Position numbers and translations under genes: made by a program. DNA of 64,000 nucleotides from Undibacterium hunanense. Lineage in GTDB: Bacteria; Pseudomonadota; Gammaproteobacteria; Burkholderiales; Burkholderiaceae_D. Location of the stretch: assembly GCF_014284335.1 (NCBI RefSeq), contig NZ_JACOGF010000004.1:372001-436000 (forward strand), in the 5' to 3' direction. The notes under the pieces are model-generated. The model was not told where the DNA came from. It ran no database searches and was given only the letters and a program-made list of their open reading frames with translations. Below are positions 52,833 to 62,296 of the stretch, one piece after another (within the stretch, counting starts at the first letter, position 1; each line of letters opens with the position of its first letter).

Positions 52833-53825
52833 CTAATTACGGCGCATGGTGGATGCGCGCAAGACCAGTTGTGGTTCTATCACGGTGAGTTCATTGTCCT
52901 GGGCGCCGGCGATGATTTGCATGAGTTTTTCCATGGCAGCGACGCCCATGCGTTCACTTTGCAGGTCCACCGAGGTCAGTGCCGGAGTGACAAAGCGGCC
53001 ATACAGGATATTGTCTATGCCAGTGACCGAGATATCATTCGGTAACTGGAAGCCCAGGATCTGCGCTTCCTTCATGAAGCCGAGGGCAATCAGGTCGTTG
53101 TAACAAATCAGTGCGTCCGGGGGATTGTCTCCCAGCATGATGGATGAGCACAGGCGTTCACCCTCGGCGGCGGTGGCGGCATTGGTGTTGTATTTGGTCA
53201 GTGGTAACTGGTGTTTATCCAGACAATCCCGGACGCCGCTCATGCGTTCTTCGTCGCGTCGTGATTTTGCAAAGCCTACATACGCAATACGCTTGTGTCC
53301 CAGTGCCACCAGATGCTGTGCCAGCATATAGGTGCCGCGCCTGTCATCGCTGCCTACTGATGGCAGTTGACGTTCGTGTATGCGACCAAAGAAAACCAGT
53401 GGCTTGTCCATCTGAAACAGCCATTCCAGATCCTGTTCCGGCAGGCGCGAAAATACGATCATGCCGTCTACCTTGCGGCTTAATGCTTCCAGCAGGGGGC
53501 GTTCACGGCTCAGGGTTTCATCCGTGTCCACCAGCAGCAGGGTATAGCCCTTTTCCATGGCAACCCGGTTGGCGCCTTTGACGATGCTGGTGAAATGCGG
53601 GTTGCTGATATCCAGTATTGACAGACCTATCGTCTTGGTCTTGCCGGTAATCATGGATTGGGCCTGCGGGTTGGACTGATAACCCAGCTCTTCAATGACC
53701 CTCTTGAGATTGGCTTCGACGGCGGCGGAGAATTTTTGCGTGCCATTGATGTATTTGGACACGGTTGCGGTGGAAACCTGTGCCGCAGCTGCAACATCGC
53801 GTATCGTCGGAAGCTTTTTTTTCAT
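52833..53825 (-). CDS. LacI-family repressor of the uronan locus
   Basis: A 330-residue repressor. The helix-turn-helix is at the extreme N-terminus (TIRDVAAAAQVSTATVSKYING), followed by a hinge and the two-lobed sugar-binding domain (IGLSILDISNPHFTSIVKGANRVA, then PSVGSDDRRGTYMLAQHLV). An operator sits only seven bases before its ATG, so it should repress itself, and three more matching sites flank the lyase and dehydrogenase genes. The inducer is probably a uronate or an oligosaccharide; this is inference. Confidence 0.93.
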   Translation of the reverse strand: MKKKLPTIRDVAAAAQVSTATVSKYINGTQKFSAAVEANLKRVIEELGYQSNPQAQSMITGKTKTIGLSILDISNPHFTSIVKGANRVAMEKGYTLLLVDTDETLSRERPLLEALSRKVDGMIVFSRLPEQDLEWLFQMDKPLVFFGRIHERQLPSVGSDDRRGTYMLAQHLVALGHKRIAYVGFAKSRRDEERMSGVRDCLDKHQLPLTKYNTNAATAAEGERLCSSIMLGDNPPDALICYNDLIALGFMKEAQILGFQLPNDISVTGIDNILYGRFVTPALTSVDLQSERMGVAAMEKLMQIIAGAQDNELTVIEPQLVLRASTMRRN

Positions 53826-53831
53826 AATTGA

Positions 53832-53845
53832 GTTAAAGGTTTAAC
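53832..53845. promoter_or_regulatory. LacI-type operator 3 (autoregulatory)
   Basis: GTTAAAGGTTTAAC matches the consensus palindrome at 13 of 14 positions and ends seven bases upstream of the repressor ATG, covering its ribosome site. Confidence 0.8.
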
Positions 53846-54020
53846 TTTATTCTTGGTCTGGTCATTTGCATTGTAACCTGAATAAGAAAAATCCCGGTAT
53901 GTGAATGAAGATACGCTAATTCAAGTGTGGTTTATGCCATGCTGTACAAATTAAAAAATCTGGATGTTTATGTGAAAATCCAAAAGGTTCTTGCGTGCGC
54001 AGTATTTTTTAGTATACTTA

Positions 54021-54034
54021 GTTAATCGTTTAAC
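54021..54034. promoter_or_regulatory. LacI-type operator 4 (uronate operon)
   Basis: GTTAATCGTTTAAC matches the consensus palindrome at 13 of 14 positions, about 125 bases ahead of the uronate dehydrogenase start. Confidence 0.8.
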
Positions 54035-54159
54035 TTAAAGTTTCCATAGTCGTGCCGATTGATGTAATACCCCATGCAACAGGGTGTTGCGCGCTGCCGT
54101 CGCATTGGCAGCCGGTCCGCGCGATGATGATTGCCAATTCAAATGTTGAGAAAATACAC

Positions 54160-54990
54160 ATGACTACGACAACAGATAACAAGCCGGATAACAAATCAAT
54201 TAATAGAATCTTGCTGACCGGCGCAGGTGGAGGATTAGGGAAGGTATTGCGTCAGCATGTATCGGCCTGGACCAGTCATCTGAGGCTCAGTGATATTGCC
54301 GATCTGGGTGAGGCGCGTGATGGCGAAGAGATCGTGCAGTGTGATCTTGCCGATGGCGCAGCTGTGATGAAACTGGTGGAGGGTGTTGATGTCGTACTGC
54401 ATTTTGGCGGCATTTCAGTGGAAGATAAATTTGAACCCATCATGCAGGCCAATATTCTGGGAATGTACAACCTCTACCATGCGGTGCATGCCTGCGGTGT
54501 CAAGCGCGTCATTTATGCCAGTTCCAGTCATGTGGTGGGCTATTACCCGACTACGGAACTGGTGGATGCCGACATGCCTTTACGTCCTGACGGATTTTAT
54601 GGCCTTAGCAAATGTTTTGGCGAAGCCCTGTCGCGTTATTACTATGACCGTTTTGGCATAGAAACCGTGTGCCTGCGCATAGGTTCCAGTTTTCCTGCGC
54701 CATTGAATCCGCGCATGATGGTGACTTATCTCAGCTATGCGGATTTACTGGAACTGATACGCTGCGCAGTCTTCACTCCCAGGGTTGGACATACCATCAG
54801 CTTTGGCAGTTCGGACAATGCAAGCCGCTGGTGGGATAACCGTAAGGCATCCCATCTGGGCTACCGTCCGGCAGACAGTTCCAAACAATTTGCACATCAG
54901 TTTGCCGACAACATTGCCTATCCCGCGGCCGATGATGCGACTGCCCGTTTTCAGGGTGGCCCTTTTGTGATCGCTGGCCCTCAGTACTAA
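54160..54990 (+). CDS. udh: Uronate dehydrogenase
   Basis: A 276-residue NAD-dependent short-chain dehydrogenase/epimerase-fold enzyme. It oxidises glucuronate or galacturonate to the aldarate lactone. The dinucleotide-binding motif is LLTGAGGGLGKVLR, the substrate segment ASSSHVVGYYP, and the catalytic YGLSK motif follows. SSDNASRWWDNRKASHLGY near the C-terminus is diagnostic of Udh rather than of a sugar epimerase. The ATG at 54160 begins a short Asp/Asn-rich leader before the fold; upstream in-frame ATGs are less likely. First gene of a three-gene operon under operator 4. Confidence 0.88.
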   Translation: MTTTTDNKPDNKSINRILLTGAGGGLGKVLRQHVSAWTSHLRLSDIADLGEARDGEEIVQCDLADGAAVMKLVEGVDVVLHFGGISVEDKFEPIMQANILGMYNLYHAVHACGVKRVIYASSSHVVGYYPTTELVDADMPLRPDGFYGLSKCFGEALSRYYYDRFGIETVCLRIGSSFPAPLNPRMMVTYLSYADLLELIRCAVFTPRVGHTISFGSSDNASRWWDNRKASHLGYRPADSSKQFAHQFADNIAYPAADDATARFQGGPFVIAGPQY

Positions 54991-54997
54991 ACTGAGC

Positions 54998-56173
54998 ATG
55001 GCGAAATGCATGTTATGCCGCCTGCTGTTGTGTCTGCCATTGCTGCTAGCCAGTTTGGTGAGCATGGTCAGCGCAGTCTATGCAAAAGATGATGTTGGGG
55101 CGGCAAATACAATAATCGAAACATGGGGACAAACCCGCCAGGGGGAAAAGGTCGGGCGCGTTAGCCTGCGCAATGACCTGGGTATGACAGTCAGTTATAT
55201 CGATTACGGTGCTACGTTGACAGCGATATCTGTTCCTGGTCGTCACGGTCAGTTTGCCAATGTGGTGTTGAGCTTGCCCAGCCTGCAGGCCTATGAGACC
55301 AGTAAGCGCAAGTTTGCTGCTGTCATAGGGCGCTATGCCGGACGCATAGGCAATGCCAGTTTTCCACTTGAAGGGCGGCAGGTCATGTTGCCAAAGAACG
55401 CCAGAGGCATCGCCCTGCATGGTGATCCCGATGGTTATGACAAGCGTGTATGGACGCGGCAAGATTTTGCCGATGATGATACGGTTGGCTCGGTCTACAG
55501 CCTGCTTAGCCCGGATGGTGATCAGGGTTTTCCTGGTATGGTCAGGGTAGAGGTTCGTTACAGTCTGTATCGCAGGCGCAATGAATTTAGTATCCAATAC
55601 AGGGCAAGCACAACAACTGCCACGGTAATCAATTTGACGAATCATGCGTATTTCAATCTGGCCGGTGCTGGCAGCAAGGGCATGTCGCAACATGTATTCA
55701 GGATCAATGCAGACCGTTATCTGCTGACGGATGACAAGCGGGTTCCTACCGGCGTTATTGCCAGTGTAGAAGGAACTGCGCTGGATTTCAGAGTGGCAGC
55801 ATCGCTTAGCGGTCGCCTGTCGGCCATGCCAGTCTTGCCAGGCGGCGTGCCACCCGGCATAGACCACAGTCTGTTATTTACGGACTGGAGCAAAAATGCC
55901 CTGACTCAGGTTGCACAAATCACTGAAGCTGGTAGCGGTCGCTGTATGCAGGTATGGACGACCGAGCCATCGGTGCAGTTTAATACTGGCAATGGCTTTG
56001 ATGGCACGGAAACTGGCAGCGAAGGGCGGGCGTATGAAGCCTATGATGGTTTTGCTTTTGAGACGCAGCATTTGCCGGATAGCCCGAATCATCCTGATTT
56101 TCCATCGGTTGTATTGTTGCCGGGCCAGGTCTTCTTATCGACGACACATTTCAAATTTTCTGACTGCAAATAA
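54998..56173 (+). CDS. Exported aldose 1-epimerase (mutarotase)
   Basis: A 391-residue enzyme with a signal peptide (CRLLLCLPLLLASLVSMVSA). The galactose-mutarotase fold is evident: YGATLTAISVPGR, the catalytic His in NLTNHAYFNLAG, DHSLLF, and the catalytic Glu in AFETQHLPDSPNHPDF. Export is unusual relative to cytoplasmic GalM and fits interconversion of sugar anomers released outside the inner membrane. It starts seven bases after the dehydrogenase stop and ends one base before the lyase start. Confidence 0.9.
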   Translation: MAKCMLCRLLLCLPLLLASLVSMVSAVYAKDDVGAANTIIETWGQTRQGEKVGRVSLRNDLGMTVSYIDYGATLTAISVPGRHGQFANVVLSLPSLQAYETSKRKFAAVIGRYAGRIGNASFPLEGRQVMLPKNARGIALHGDPDGYDKRVWTRQDFADDDTVGSVYSLLSPDGDQGFPGMVRVEVRYSLYRRRNEFSIQYRASTTTATVINLTNHAYFNLAGAGSKGMSQHVFRINADRYLLTDDKRVPTGVIASVEGTALDFRVAASLSGRLSAMPVLPGGVPPGIDHSLLFTDWSKNALTQVAQITEAGSGRCMQVWTTEPSVQFNTGNGFDGTETGSEGRAYEAYDGFAFETQHLPDSPNHPDFPSVVLLPGQVFLSTTHFKFSDCK

Positions 56174-56174
56174 C

Positions 56175-57149
56175 ATGAACAATTTCCGGACTTGCGCAGT
56201 TCTTTTAATTAATCTGGCATTGCTGGATGCGGCTCACGCCAGAAGGGCTGATAGCGTGATCTATAAAACACCAATTCTTCACAGTGGTGTGACCGGCAAC
56301 AGCCTGTGCCTGACAGCAGCAGATGTAAAAGATGGCGACACCTATGCACATATAGAAAAAGTATTTGGCAAAGGCGCGGTAGAAGCACCCAGCGACGACA
56401 TGTATGTGCCGCCGCGACCGCATGTCAGCCTGGGTCGCAATGATGCTCTCGTTGGTGATTATTTTTCCATCATGGCGAATGAGGCGGCCGACGTTAACCT
56501 GGATAAAAAATCCCGCCAGCAAGGCAGTGACCGTTCTCGTACTGAAATCAAGATTGCGCCGGCAAAAGGTGGCATGCATGAAGCATTCAAGGCCAGGGAT
56601 AATGATGCATTCATTTACCGCTGGCAATTCAGGGTTGCCACGCAAATGAAATTTTCACCTTCATTTACACATATTCATCAGGTCAAGGCTTATGGTGGAT
56701 CCTATGCTGAACCACCTCTGATTACCTTTACTGCATTAAATGACGGCAAATTATATGTGCGTCATATTGCCGACAAACTGACGGATGGCGGACATTTCGA
56801 CATCCTCGGTTCATTTGATCTGGCTGCTGTGGCTGGGCAATGGCTGGATGTGAGGGAAGAGATTCATTATTCCAACACCGATGCACGCTATCAATTGCTG
56901 ATTCGTGACCAGCAGGGCAGGCCAGTATTGAATATTGATCGTTCAGGGCTGTCATTCTGGCGTACCGGTGCCGACCATATGCGCCCCAAATGGGGCATTT
57001 ATCGCAAGCACCATCCAGATTTAAGACAGGACGCTGAAGATCTGGTTGACTTCGCCAATCTGTCCGTTACGCGTGTGGGTGGTGATGGTGGTGGTGCGGG
57101 TGCGTATTGTGGTGTGACTGAGCAGGCTGCCATGCCCGCCCGGAAATAA
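56175..57149 (+). CDS. Secreted polysaccharide lyase (jelly-roll type)
   Basis: A 324-residue exported protein, signal peptide ending at AHA. The central part shows the beta-jelly-roll lyase pattern: RSRTEIKIAPAKGG, FIYRWQFRVATQMKFSPSFTHIHQVKAYGG, LITFTALNDGKLYVRHI and WGIYRKHHPDLR. These match heparin-lyase-I/glucuronan-lyase-like families by my recall. Arg, His and Tyr residues in these strands are likely catalytic. Substrate is inferred from context to be a glucuronic-acid-containing polymer. A Gly-rich tail (GGDGGGAGAYC) ends the protein. The ATG at 56175 is almost contiguous with the mutarotase stop. Confidence 0.8.
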   Translation: MNNFRTCAVLLINLALLDAAHARRADSVIYKTPILHSGVTGNSLCLTAADVKDGDTYAHIEKVFGKGAVEAPSDDMYVPPRPHVSLGRNDALVGDYFSIMANEAADVNLDKKSRQQGSDRSRTEIKIAPAKGGMHEAFKARDNDAFIYRWQFRVATQMKFSPSFTHIHQVKAYGGSYAEPPLITFTALNDGKLYVRHIADKLTDGGHFDILGSFDLAAVAGQWLDVREEIHYSNTDARYQLLIRDQQGRPVLNIDRSGLSFWRTGADHMRPKWGIYRKHHPDLRQDAEDLVDFANLSVTRVGGDGGGAGAYCGVTEQAAMPARK

Positions 57150-57159
57150 GCCTGTTATT

Positions 57160-57184
57160 CCCCTGCAACTGCACGCAGCAGGGG
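57160..57184. terminator. Hairpin between convergent lyase and patatin genes
   Basis: CCCCTGC and GCAGGGG pair around an 11-base loop, between two convergent stop codons. The T-run is missing, so its strength as a terminator is uncertain. Confidence 0.5.
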
Positions 57185-57191
57185 CAGTGCT

Positions 57192-58298
57192 TTACTCTTG
57201 CGGCAATTCGTGGATGACCAGTCCCGCGTGTGGTGGCAGGGGTTTCAGCCATGATTTGTGACGCAGTGCACGTTTGCAATCATGAATGCCATTGGTCCAG
57301 CGCGCTTGTACGGTTGATCTACTGAAATCCACGTCCTTGAAATAATGGTCGTCCGGCAGTGCTTTCATGATCAGATGGACGACATTGACGGTGTGATCGC
57401 AGCCCATGGCCATCAACGGCTGCAGCTCGGCCTTTTTGCGTGCAGCAGCGGGCAGGTGCTCAGTCAGTGTGCGTATGGCACGTTGCATGTCTTGTATTTG
57501 CTGGTGCATTAGCAACTGTTCTGTGGAGCGACTGGCGTACTGTATGCTTTTGTAGCGCGTCATGGCGGCAGCGATGGATTCGGGCCGGCTTTCTGTCGGG
57601 TCCCACAAATCGATCATAAAACACAGGGCATCGGCATTTCTTTTTTCATCCAGAAACACTTCCAGTGGCGTATTTGAATATACGCCGCCATCCCAATAAG
57701 CATGCTTGCCGATTTTTATGGGCGGAAAACCAGGTGGCAAGGCGCCACTGGCCATGATGTGTTCCGGGTGTATCCGTTCTTTCTTGCTGTCGAATACTAC
57801 GCCCTGGCCATTATCAATATCGACTGCACATACGCTGATGCGCATGGGGCCTTCGTTCAGATAATCAAAATCCACATATTTTTCCAGTGTGGCCTTGAGT
57901 GGCGAGGTATCGTAAAAGCCGGTTTCTTCCAGCGGTACCTTGGCATTGATATCCCAGGCCGCACCAAAGCGTGGCTTGAAAAAGCCGGCAACACCCTGCA
58001 TCAGGGCCGACAGGGTATTGACGTTGTTGGTGATATTCATCCATGGGGTCAGGGATGGCCAGAAGCTGTCACGGTGCAGGGCGTCCGGTGCCAGGCTGTC
58101 CCAGAACGCGCGTAATTGAGTAACCCGCTTGTCTGGCTGATTGCCGGCGATCAGAGCACAGTTGATGGCACCGATGGAGGTGCCTATGATCCACTCTACA
58201 GGCATGCCGGTTTCTTGCAATTGCTGGTAGACACCTGCCTGGTAAGCACCCAGAGCACCACCACCCTGAAGTATCAGAACCGTATTTTGATCAGCCAT
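57192..58298 (-). CDS. Patatin-like phospholipase
   Basis: A 368-residue acyl hydrolase. The glycine-rich oxyanion loop is LQGGGALGAYQAGV, the nucleophile elbow is GTSIGA and the catalytic Asp is in YWDGGVYSNTPLEVF, giving the Ser-Asp dyad of patatins. The C-terminal 150 residues belong to an additional helical region (DUF3734 type by recall) found in a proteobacterial subgroup. No signal peptide, so likely cytoplasmic, possibly acting on membrane lipids. Neighbours do not indicate a pathway. Confidence 0.93.
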   Translation of the reverse strand: MADQNTVLILQGGGALGAYQAGVYQQLQETGMPVEWIIGTSIGAINCALIAGNQPDKRVTQLRAFWDSLAPDALHRDSFWPSLTPWMNITNNVNTLSALMQGVAGFFKPRFGAAWDINAKVPLEETGFYDTSPLKATLEKYVDFDYLNEGPMRISVCAVDIDNGQGVVFDSKKERIHPEHIMASGALPPGFPPIKIGKHAYWDGGVYSNTPLEVFLDEKRNADALCFMIDLWDPTESRPESIAAAMTRYKSIQYASRSTEQLLMHQQIQDMQRAIRTLTEHLPAAARKKAELQPLMAMGCDHTVNVVHLIMKALPDDHYFKDVDFSRSTVQARWTNGIHDCKRALRHKSWLKPLPPHAGLVIHELPQE

Positions 58299-58346
58299 AT
58301 TGTATGTAGGGTGCTTGCAGGCACCCGGGCAAGTACGTCAGAAACT

Positions 58347-58544
58347 TCAGGAGAACCCACCCAATTGGGCCAGTTTATGCTCACCACCATCGTGGGTGAC
58401 AGAGACAACGTCAACCTGATAAGGTGCATTCAGTTCATGACGTAATTGTGCGCCCTTGTTCACCGCCGCAAGGAAGTCATCCCCGGCGTCGACTGTTTTG
58501 GTAATTTCGCTTTTTTCATTGAGGCAAGCCAGACGGTAGTACAT
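58347..58544 (-). CDS. Small hypothetical protein
   Basis: A 65-residue acidic, soluble protein (MYYRLACLNEKSEITKTV at the N-terminus; HDGGEHKLAQLGGFS at the C-terminus). AGGA seven bases before the ATG supports translation. It lies 48 bases upstream of the patatin gene on the same strand and may be co-transcribed with it. No family is recognised. Confidence 0.65.
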   Translation of the reverse strand: MYYRLACLNEKSEITKTVDAGDDFLAAVNKGAQLRHELNAPYQVDVVSVTHDGGEHKLAQLGGFS

Positions 58545-58978
58545 GAATTTTCCTAAAAATGATTGACCGGACGCAGACGATGTTGATTTAAATCATGAAT
58601 GCTGATTATTTTTGTTGCGTTGCACATTCTATCATGCGTAATTTTCTTTTATGGCCTGCGGCTAAGTATGAAAATGTATCTTCGACTGGCGATCGCAGCG
58701 ATATTACACGGCTTGCAGCAGGCAATACGCGGCAGTCTTGATCAGGTTTGTATGCAAACGTAAGAGAAGCTGCATCTTTAAAAAAAGATGTCATAATGCT
58801 TCGCTTTTGTGGCTGTGGCAGGTAGTACCGAGCAGTGTCATGTGCAGTTATGCGTTGTCAGGTGTTGCCAGATGTTGCAGGATGTTGCAATGTGGCATCA
58901 TCATGCTATATCAGCCATATCAGCTGTATCAGCCGCAGCGATGATCGCAACTTATTCATTTTGTCCGGAGCATTGCTT

Positions 58979-61900
58979 ATGCAAGGCATCATCAAATTGG
59001 TCAAACTCAGGCGTAGCAAGCCCAGTGAAAGGCATTGCGAGATTGAGTTAATTCAGGCGCCACAGACACCACAAGCACCACAGATAGCCGGTGACACTGC
59101 CTTATACCTGGTCAATCTGCGCGAAGGGCATCTTGATGCCGAATGGCAGGAAAGCACCAAAACACCATTTGCCGTCAGCCTCGACAAGGCAGAGGCACTT
59201 TTTGCGCAAAGCCTGACCAGTAAACTGGAACAGGGTTTTGTCGACACGGCGCTGGCAAATAACAGCATCCATCCTGTTCAGGCAGAGCCTGCTGTCAGCG
59301 ATGCCATGCAATGGGGACATTCAGCGCAGGTATTACCAGGCAAGATTGCCCGCCCCTCTTCAGTAGCAGGGCAGGAAAAAATTCTGCTGGACCGATTGCA
59401 GCCACGTGCCTGGTCAGGCCTGTCGCAGATTGAACGCAGCCGTACCGTCTGGCGCATAGGTGAACGGCGTATGCGGGCAGCAGTGCCACGCATGGTGGAA
59501 CTGCTGGAAACCGGCAATGCCATGCTCGATTATTGCCTGGCGTATGCCATTGGTCGTTGTGGTGATGCCGGGGCCGCCCAGGCCATGCAGGCCCTAAGCC
59601 AGCGCTCGCAGTATGCGCATGTCGTGCAAATTGCCAGGCAGGCGTGGTTGACACTGGTTGATGTGCCGGGCCGTCAACAGCATGCACGCGACCTGATCGC
59701 GACCTGGCCGGATGAATTGCAGACAGCCTGGCAAAAGGCAGAGCAGTCGCAAAATGTCGAAGAAATCATGTTTGCCCTGCCTTCTGCGTCAAACTGGAAG
59801 AACTGGCGTCACGATGACTGGCTGGAACAACTTGATTGCATCGCCTTGTCTGGTATATCTACCCTGGCGCGGCCCCTGTTGTTGCAGCAATTGAAAAACC
59901 TGCCGGTCAGCACCCAGGTATTTCGCGCTTTTCGTCATTTGTACAAGGCGGCAGAATTTCGTGTCGATGCGGAGCTGTTTGGTATCTTGCATCAACGCTT
60001 TGAAAAAGCCTGGCCGCTATTCGTGCTTGCTGCACATAGTGACCGCATACATCTTGAGCGGCGCTACGTACGTTATGCCGATGAGGTTAAAAAAGCCGAT
60101 ACCCGGGTTGCCTATTCCAGCCTGACGCGTAATTATCTGCGCCGCCGCAGCTGGCGCAGCCTACGGCGTCTGGGTGAATTGCAAAGCCCCGATTTTGTCA
60201 CCCTGGCGACCGGGGTTTTGCTGGCCTGTGATGATGCCCAGGCCAATGTGGCACGCATACAAAGACTGGTCGAATGGAACCGCAGTACGCGCGCCTATGA
60301 CACCGAATTGCGCTACATCAGTCCCTATGGACAATGGATGTTGTTCAACCAGTTGCTGCACCGGCATCAGTCAGAAATCAAAACCAGTCGCACGGCGAAG
60401 CTTTGGTGGCAGCCGGCGCAGTCAGAATCCCTGGTGTATCCGCAGCGTCAGGTCAGGCAGGAAGCTTTTCCGCATTTGTGGGATGCCGCGCCAGAACAAT
60501 TACTGAGTCTGTTGCAACAAAGCCGTTGCCTGGGGGTGCATGCCTTTGCTGCACGCGCCTTGATCGACAACACCGCATTTTGTCAGCAACTGGATTTGCA
60601 ACAATTGCAGCAACTGCTGCAAAGTGCTTATTTGCCTACCAAGGAAATGGCATTTGCCGTGATACGGCAACGCTTTGCCGGGCAAACTCCGGACCTGAAC
60701 TGGTTATTGATCTTGCTGAATGCAGGTTTCTCACCAGCGGCAGAATTCGCGCTGGAATTCATCAGCAAGACACCAGAAAATTATGCGCAGCAACCAGGCC
60801 TGCTACTGGCCATGATCACCAACCCCTTGCCGGGTGTCCGTGCCAGTTGTCGTTTGCTGGCGCAAGCTGCGCAGGCTGCTACACGACAAAACCTGTTGCG
60901 GCAATTCGCGACCTGGGTGCAGCTTACTGAAAAAAGTGCCCAGGACATCGCCGTATTGCAGGATGATTTGCAATGGCTGATACAAAATCTGCTGGCCGAC
61001 CATGTGGCGCAATTGTCAGATGCAGAGCTGGCAAGCTGGTGTGAGTTATTGAATGCACGGCATTTCTGGCAACAGTCACTGGCAACCGATATTCTGGTTA
61101 CGCATCCTGCTGGTATCGCCCATGTGTCGCCACAGGTGTTGCGTGGTTTACTGCAAGACAGTGATGCGGGCAGGCAAAGTCTGGGGAGCCGCTTGTTTGC
61201 GGCCTTGCCGTCTGCTGTCTTGCTGGAGCAGCCGGATCTGGTCGGCAGTCTGGCGACAGCTGATGACGCACGCGTGCGTGCTGCCATGACAGCCGTGATC
61301 AATGATCTGGCGGCACACCCGGTATTTTCGGAAAAATTGCTGGTACATTTTTTTGATGCACTCTTCCGCAGTGATACCACAGATGGTGAAGACAGCCTGC
61401 ATGCAGACATTCTGCGCTGGTGCAGTGGTCCCTTGCTGGCGGCGACGCTGGTGCAGGATACTGATCAGCAATGGCGTTTATTGCAGGCACGCAGCAAGGG
61501 CGCGCAAGAGATGGGAGCCATACTGCTGTCACATCCAGATTCACCGCTGGCGGCCAGCCTGGGTGTGTTGCAATGGGCCTTGCTGGGCCGGCATGCCGTG
61601 TTGCAGGTCAGGTTACTGGCGCAAGCGTATTTTTCAAATAACCTGTCACTGATACGGGCTGACCTGGATAATGCCTTGCGCATACTGGATACCCGCTGGC
61701 CAGAGACACGGGCCTTTGCCACCGATTTCTTTGCCCGTTACATCAATGCCGATGAATGGAGTCTGGCACAGTTACTGGCCCTGTGTGACCATCCGCAAGC
61801 CGCCGTGCAAAGACTGGGCCGGCAATTGATTACCCGTCATTATCGGGCGGAAGACGCTACCGAGTATGTACTGAGCCTGAGTCAGCACCCGGCTGCCAGC

Positions 61901-62296
61901 ATGCAGTTATTCGTCAGCCAGTGGCTGGAACAAAGCATCCATGCCGCATCCGACATGCCGCAGGCACTGCACAATCTACAACAACTGCGCCCATATTTCC
62001 TGAGTGTCCTGTCTCATGTGAACAAGGCACGTACTGTCAAAAATCGCGTTATCAGCTTTTTGCAACAGCAAGGCGTGCTTTCAGCCAGTCATGCACAGTT
62101 TGTGGCGCAGATATTTACCCGCCAGGTTCTGACGGTAGCGATACAGGACAAGGCACAGTACATTGTTGGCCTGACCCAATTACAGGACCTGTACCCGGCA
62201 CTGGCACAGGAGCCGGACTGGCCGGTGCAGGTGGTGGCACCGCGCATTCTGGCAATGGCAACCGTGCAAGCTGTTATTTCTGCGGAGTCTGTATGA
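58979..62296 (+). CDS. WGR-domain, HEAT-repeat protein
   Basis: A 1105-residue cytoplasmic protein. The N-terminus (about 1-95) fits a WGR-like domain: EIELIQ, LYLVNLREGHL and KTPFAVSLDKAEALFAQSL. The remainder is a long alpha-helical array of HEAT-like repeats, for example RMVELLETGNAMLDYCLAYA and SRLFAALPSAVLLEQPDLV. CGGAG eight bases before the ATG at 58979 sets the start; the frame upstream lacks one. The stop overlaps the start of the SWIM protein gene (ATGA). E. coli MolR/YehI is a similar WGR protein next to SWIM, MoxR and VWA genes, which I expect beyond the window. Function is unknown. Confidence 0.85.
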   Translation: MQGIIKLVKLRRSKPSERHCEIELIQAPQTPQAPQIAGDTALYLVNLREGHLDAEWQESTKTPFAVSLDKAEALFAQSLTSKLEQGFVDTALANNSIHPVQAEPAVSDAMQWGHSAQVLPGKIARPSSVAGQEKILLDRLQPRAWSGLSQIERSRTVWRIGERRMRAAVPRMVELLETGNAMLDYCLAYAIGRCGDAGAAQAMQALSQRSQYAHVVQIARQAWLTLVDVPGRQQHARDLIATWPDELQTAWQKAEQSQNVEEIMFALPSASNWKNWRHDDWLEQLDCIALSGISTLARPLLLQQLKNLPVSTQVFRAFRHLYKAAEFRVDAELFGILHQRFEKAWPLFVLAAHSDRIHLERRYVRYADEVKKADTRVAYSSLTRNYLRRRSWRSLRRLGELQSPDFVTLATGVLLACDDAQANVARIQRLVEWNRSTRAYDTELRYISPYGQWMLFNQLLHRHQSEIKTSRTAKLWWQPAQSESLVYPQRQVRQEAFPHLWDAAPEQLLSLLQQSRCLGVHAFAARALIDNTAFCQQLDLQQLQQLLQSAYLPTKEMAFAVIRQRFAGQTPDLNWLLILLNAGFSPAAEFALEFISKTPENYAQQPGLLLAMITNPLPGVRASCRLLAQAAQAATRQNLLRQFATWVQLTEKSAQDIAVLQDDLQWLIQNLLADHVAQLSDAELASWCELLNARHFWQQSLATDILVTHPAGIAHVSPQVLRGLLQDSDAGRQSLGSRLFAALPSAVLLEQPDLVGSLATADDARVRAAMTAVINDLAAHPVFSEKLLVHFFDALFRSDTTDGEDSLHADILRWCSGPLLAATLVQDTDQQWRLLQARSKGAQEMGAILLSHPDSPLAASLGVLQWALLGRHAVLQVRLLAQAYFSNNLSLIRADLDNALRILDTRWPETRAFATDFFARYINADEWSLAQLLALCDHPQAAVQRLGRQLITRHYRAEDATEYVLSLSQHPAASMQLFVSQWLEQSIHAASDMPQALHNLQQLRPYFLSVLSHVNKARTVKNRVISFLQQQGVLSASHAQFVAQIFTRQVLTVAIQDKAQYIVGLTQLQDLYPALAQEPDWPVQVVAPRILAMATVQAVISAESV

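Larger units (their letters stand above)
53826..54159. other. Divergent promoter region, repressor / uronate genes
   Basis: 334 bases between two divergent genes, holding operators 3 and 4 and an AT-rich stretch around 53930-54010 suited to promoters. No further gene is supported. Confidence 0.65.

Noticed and set aside
58606..58794. 62-codon minus-strand frame between the small protein and the WGR-HEAT gene
   Set aside because: No ribosome site, and the codon pattern is unlike neighbouring genes.
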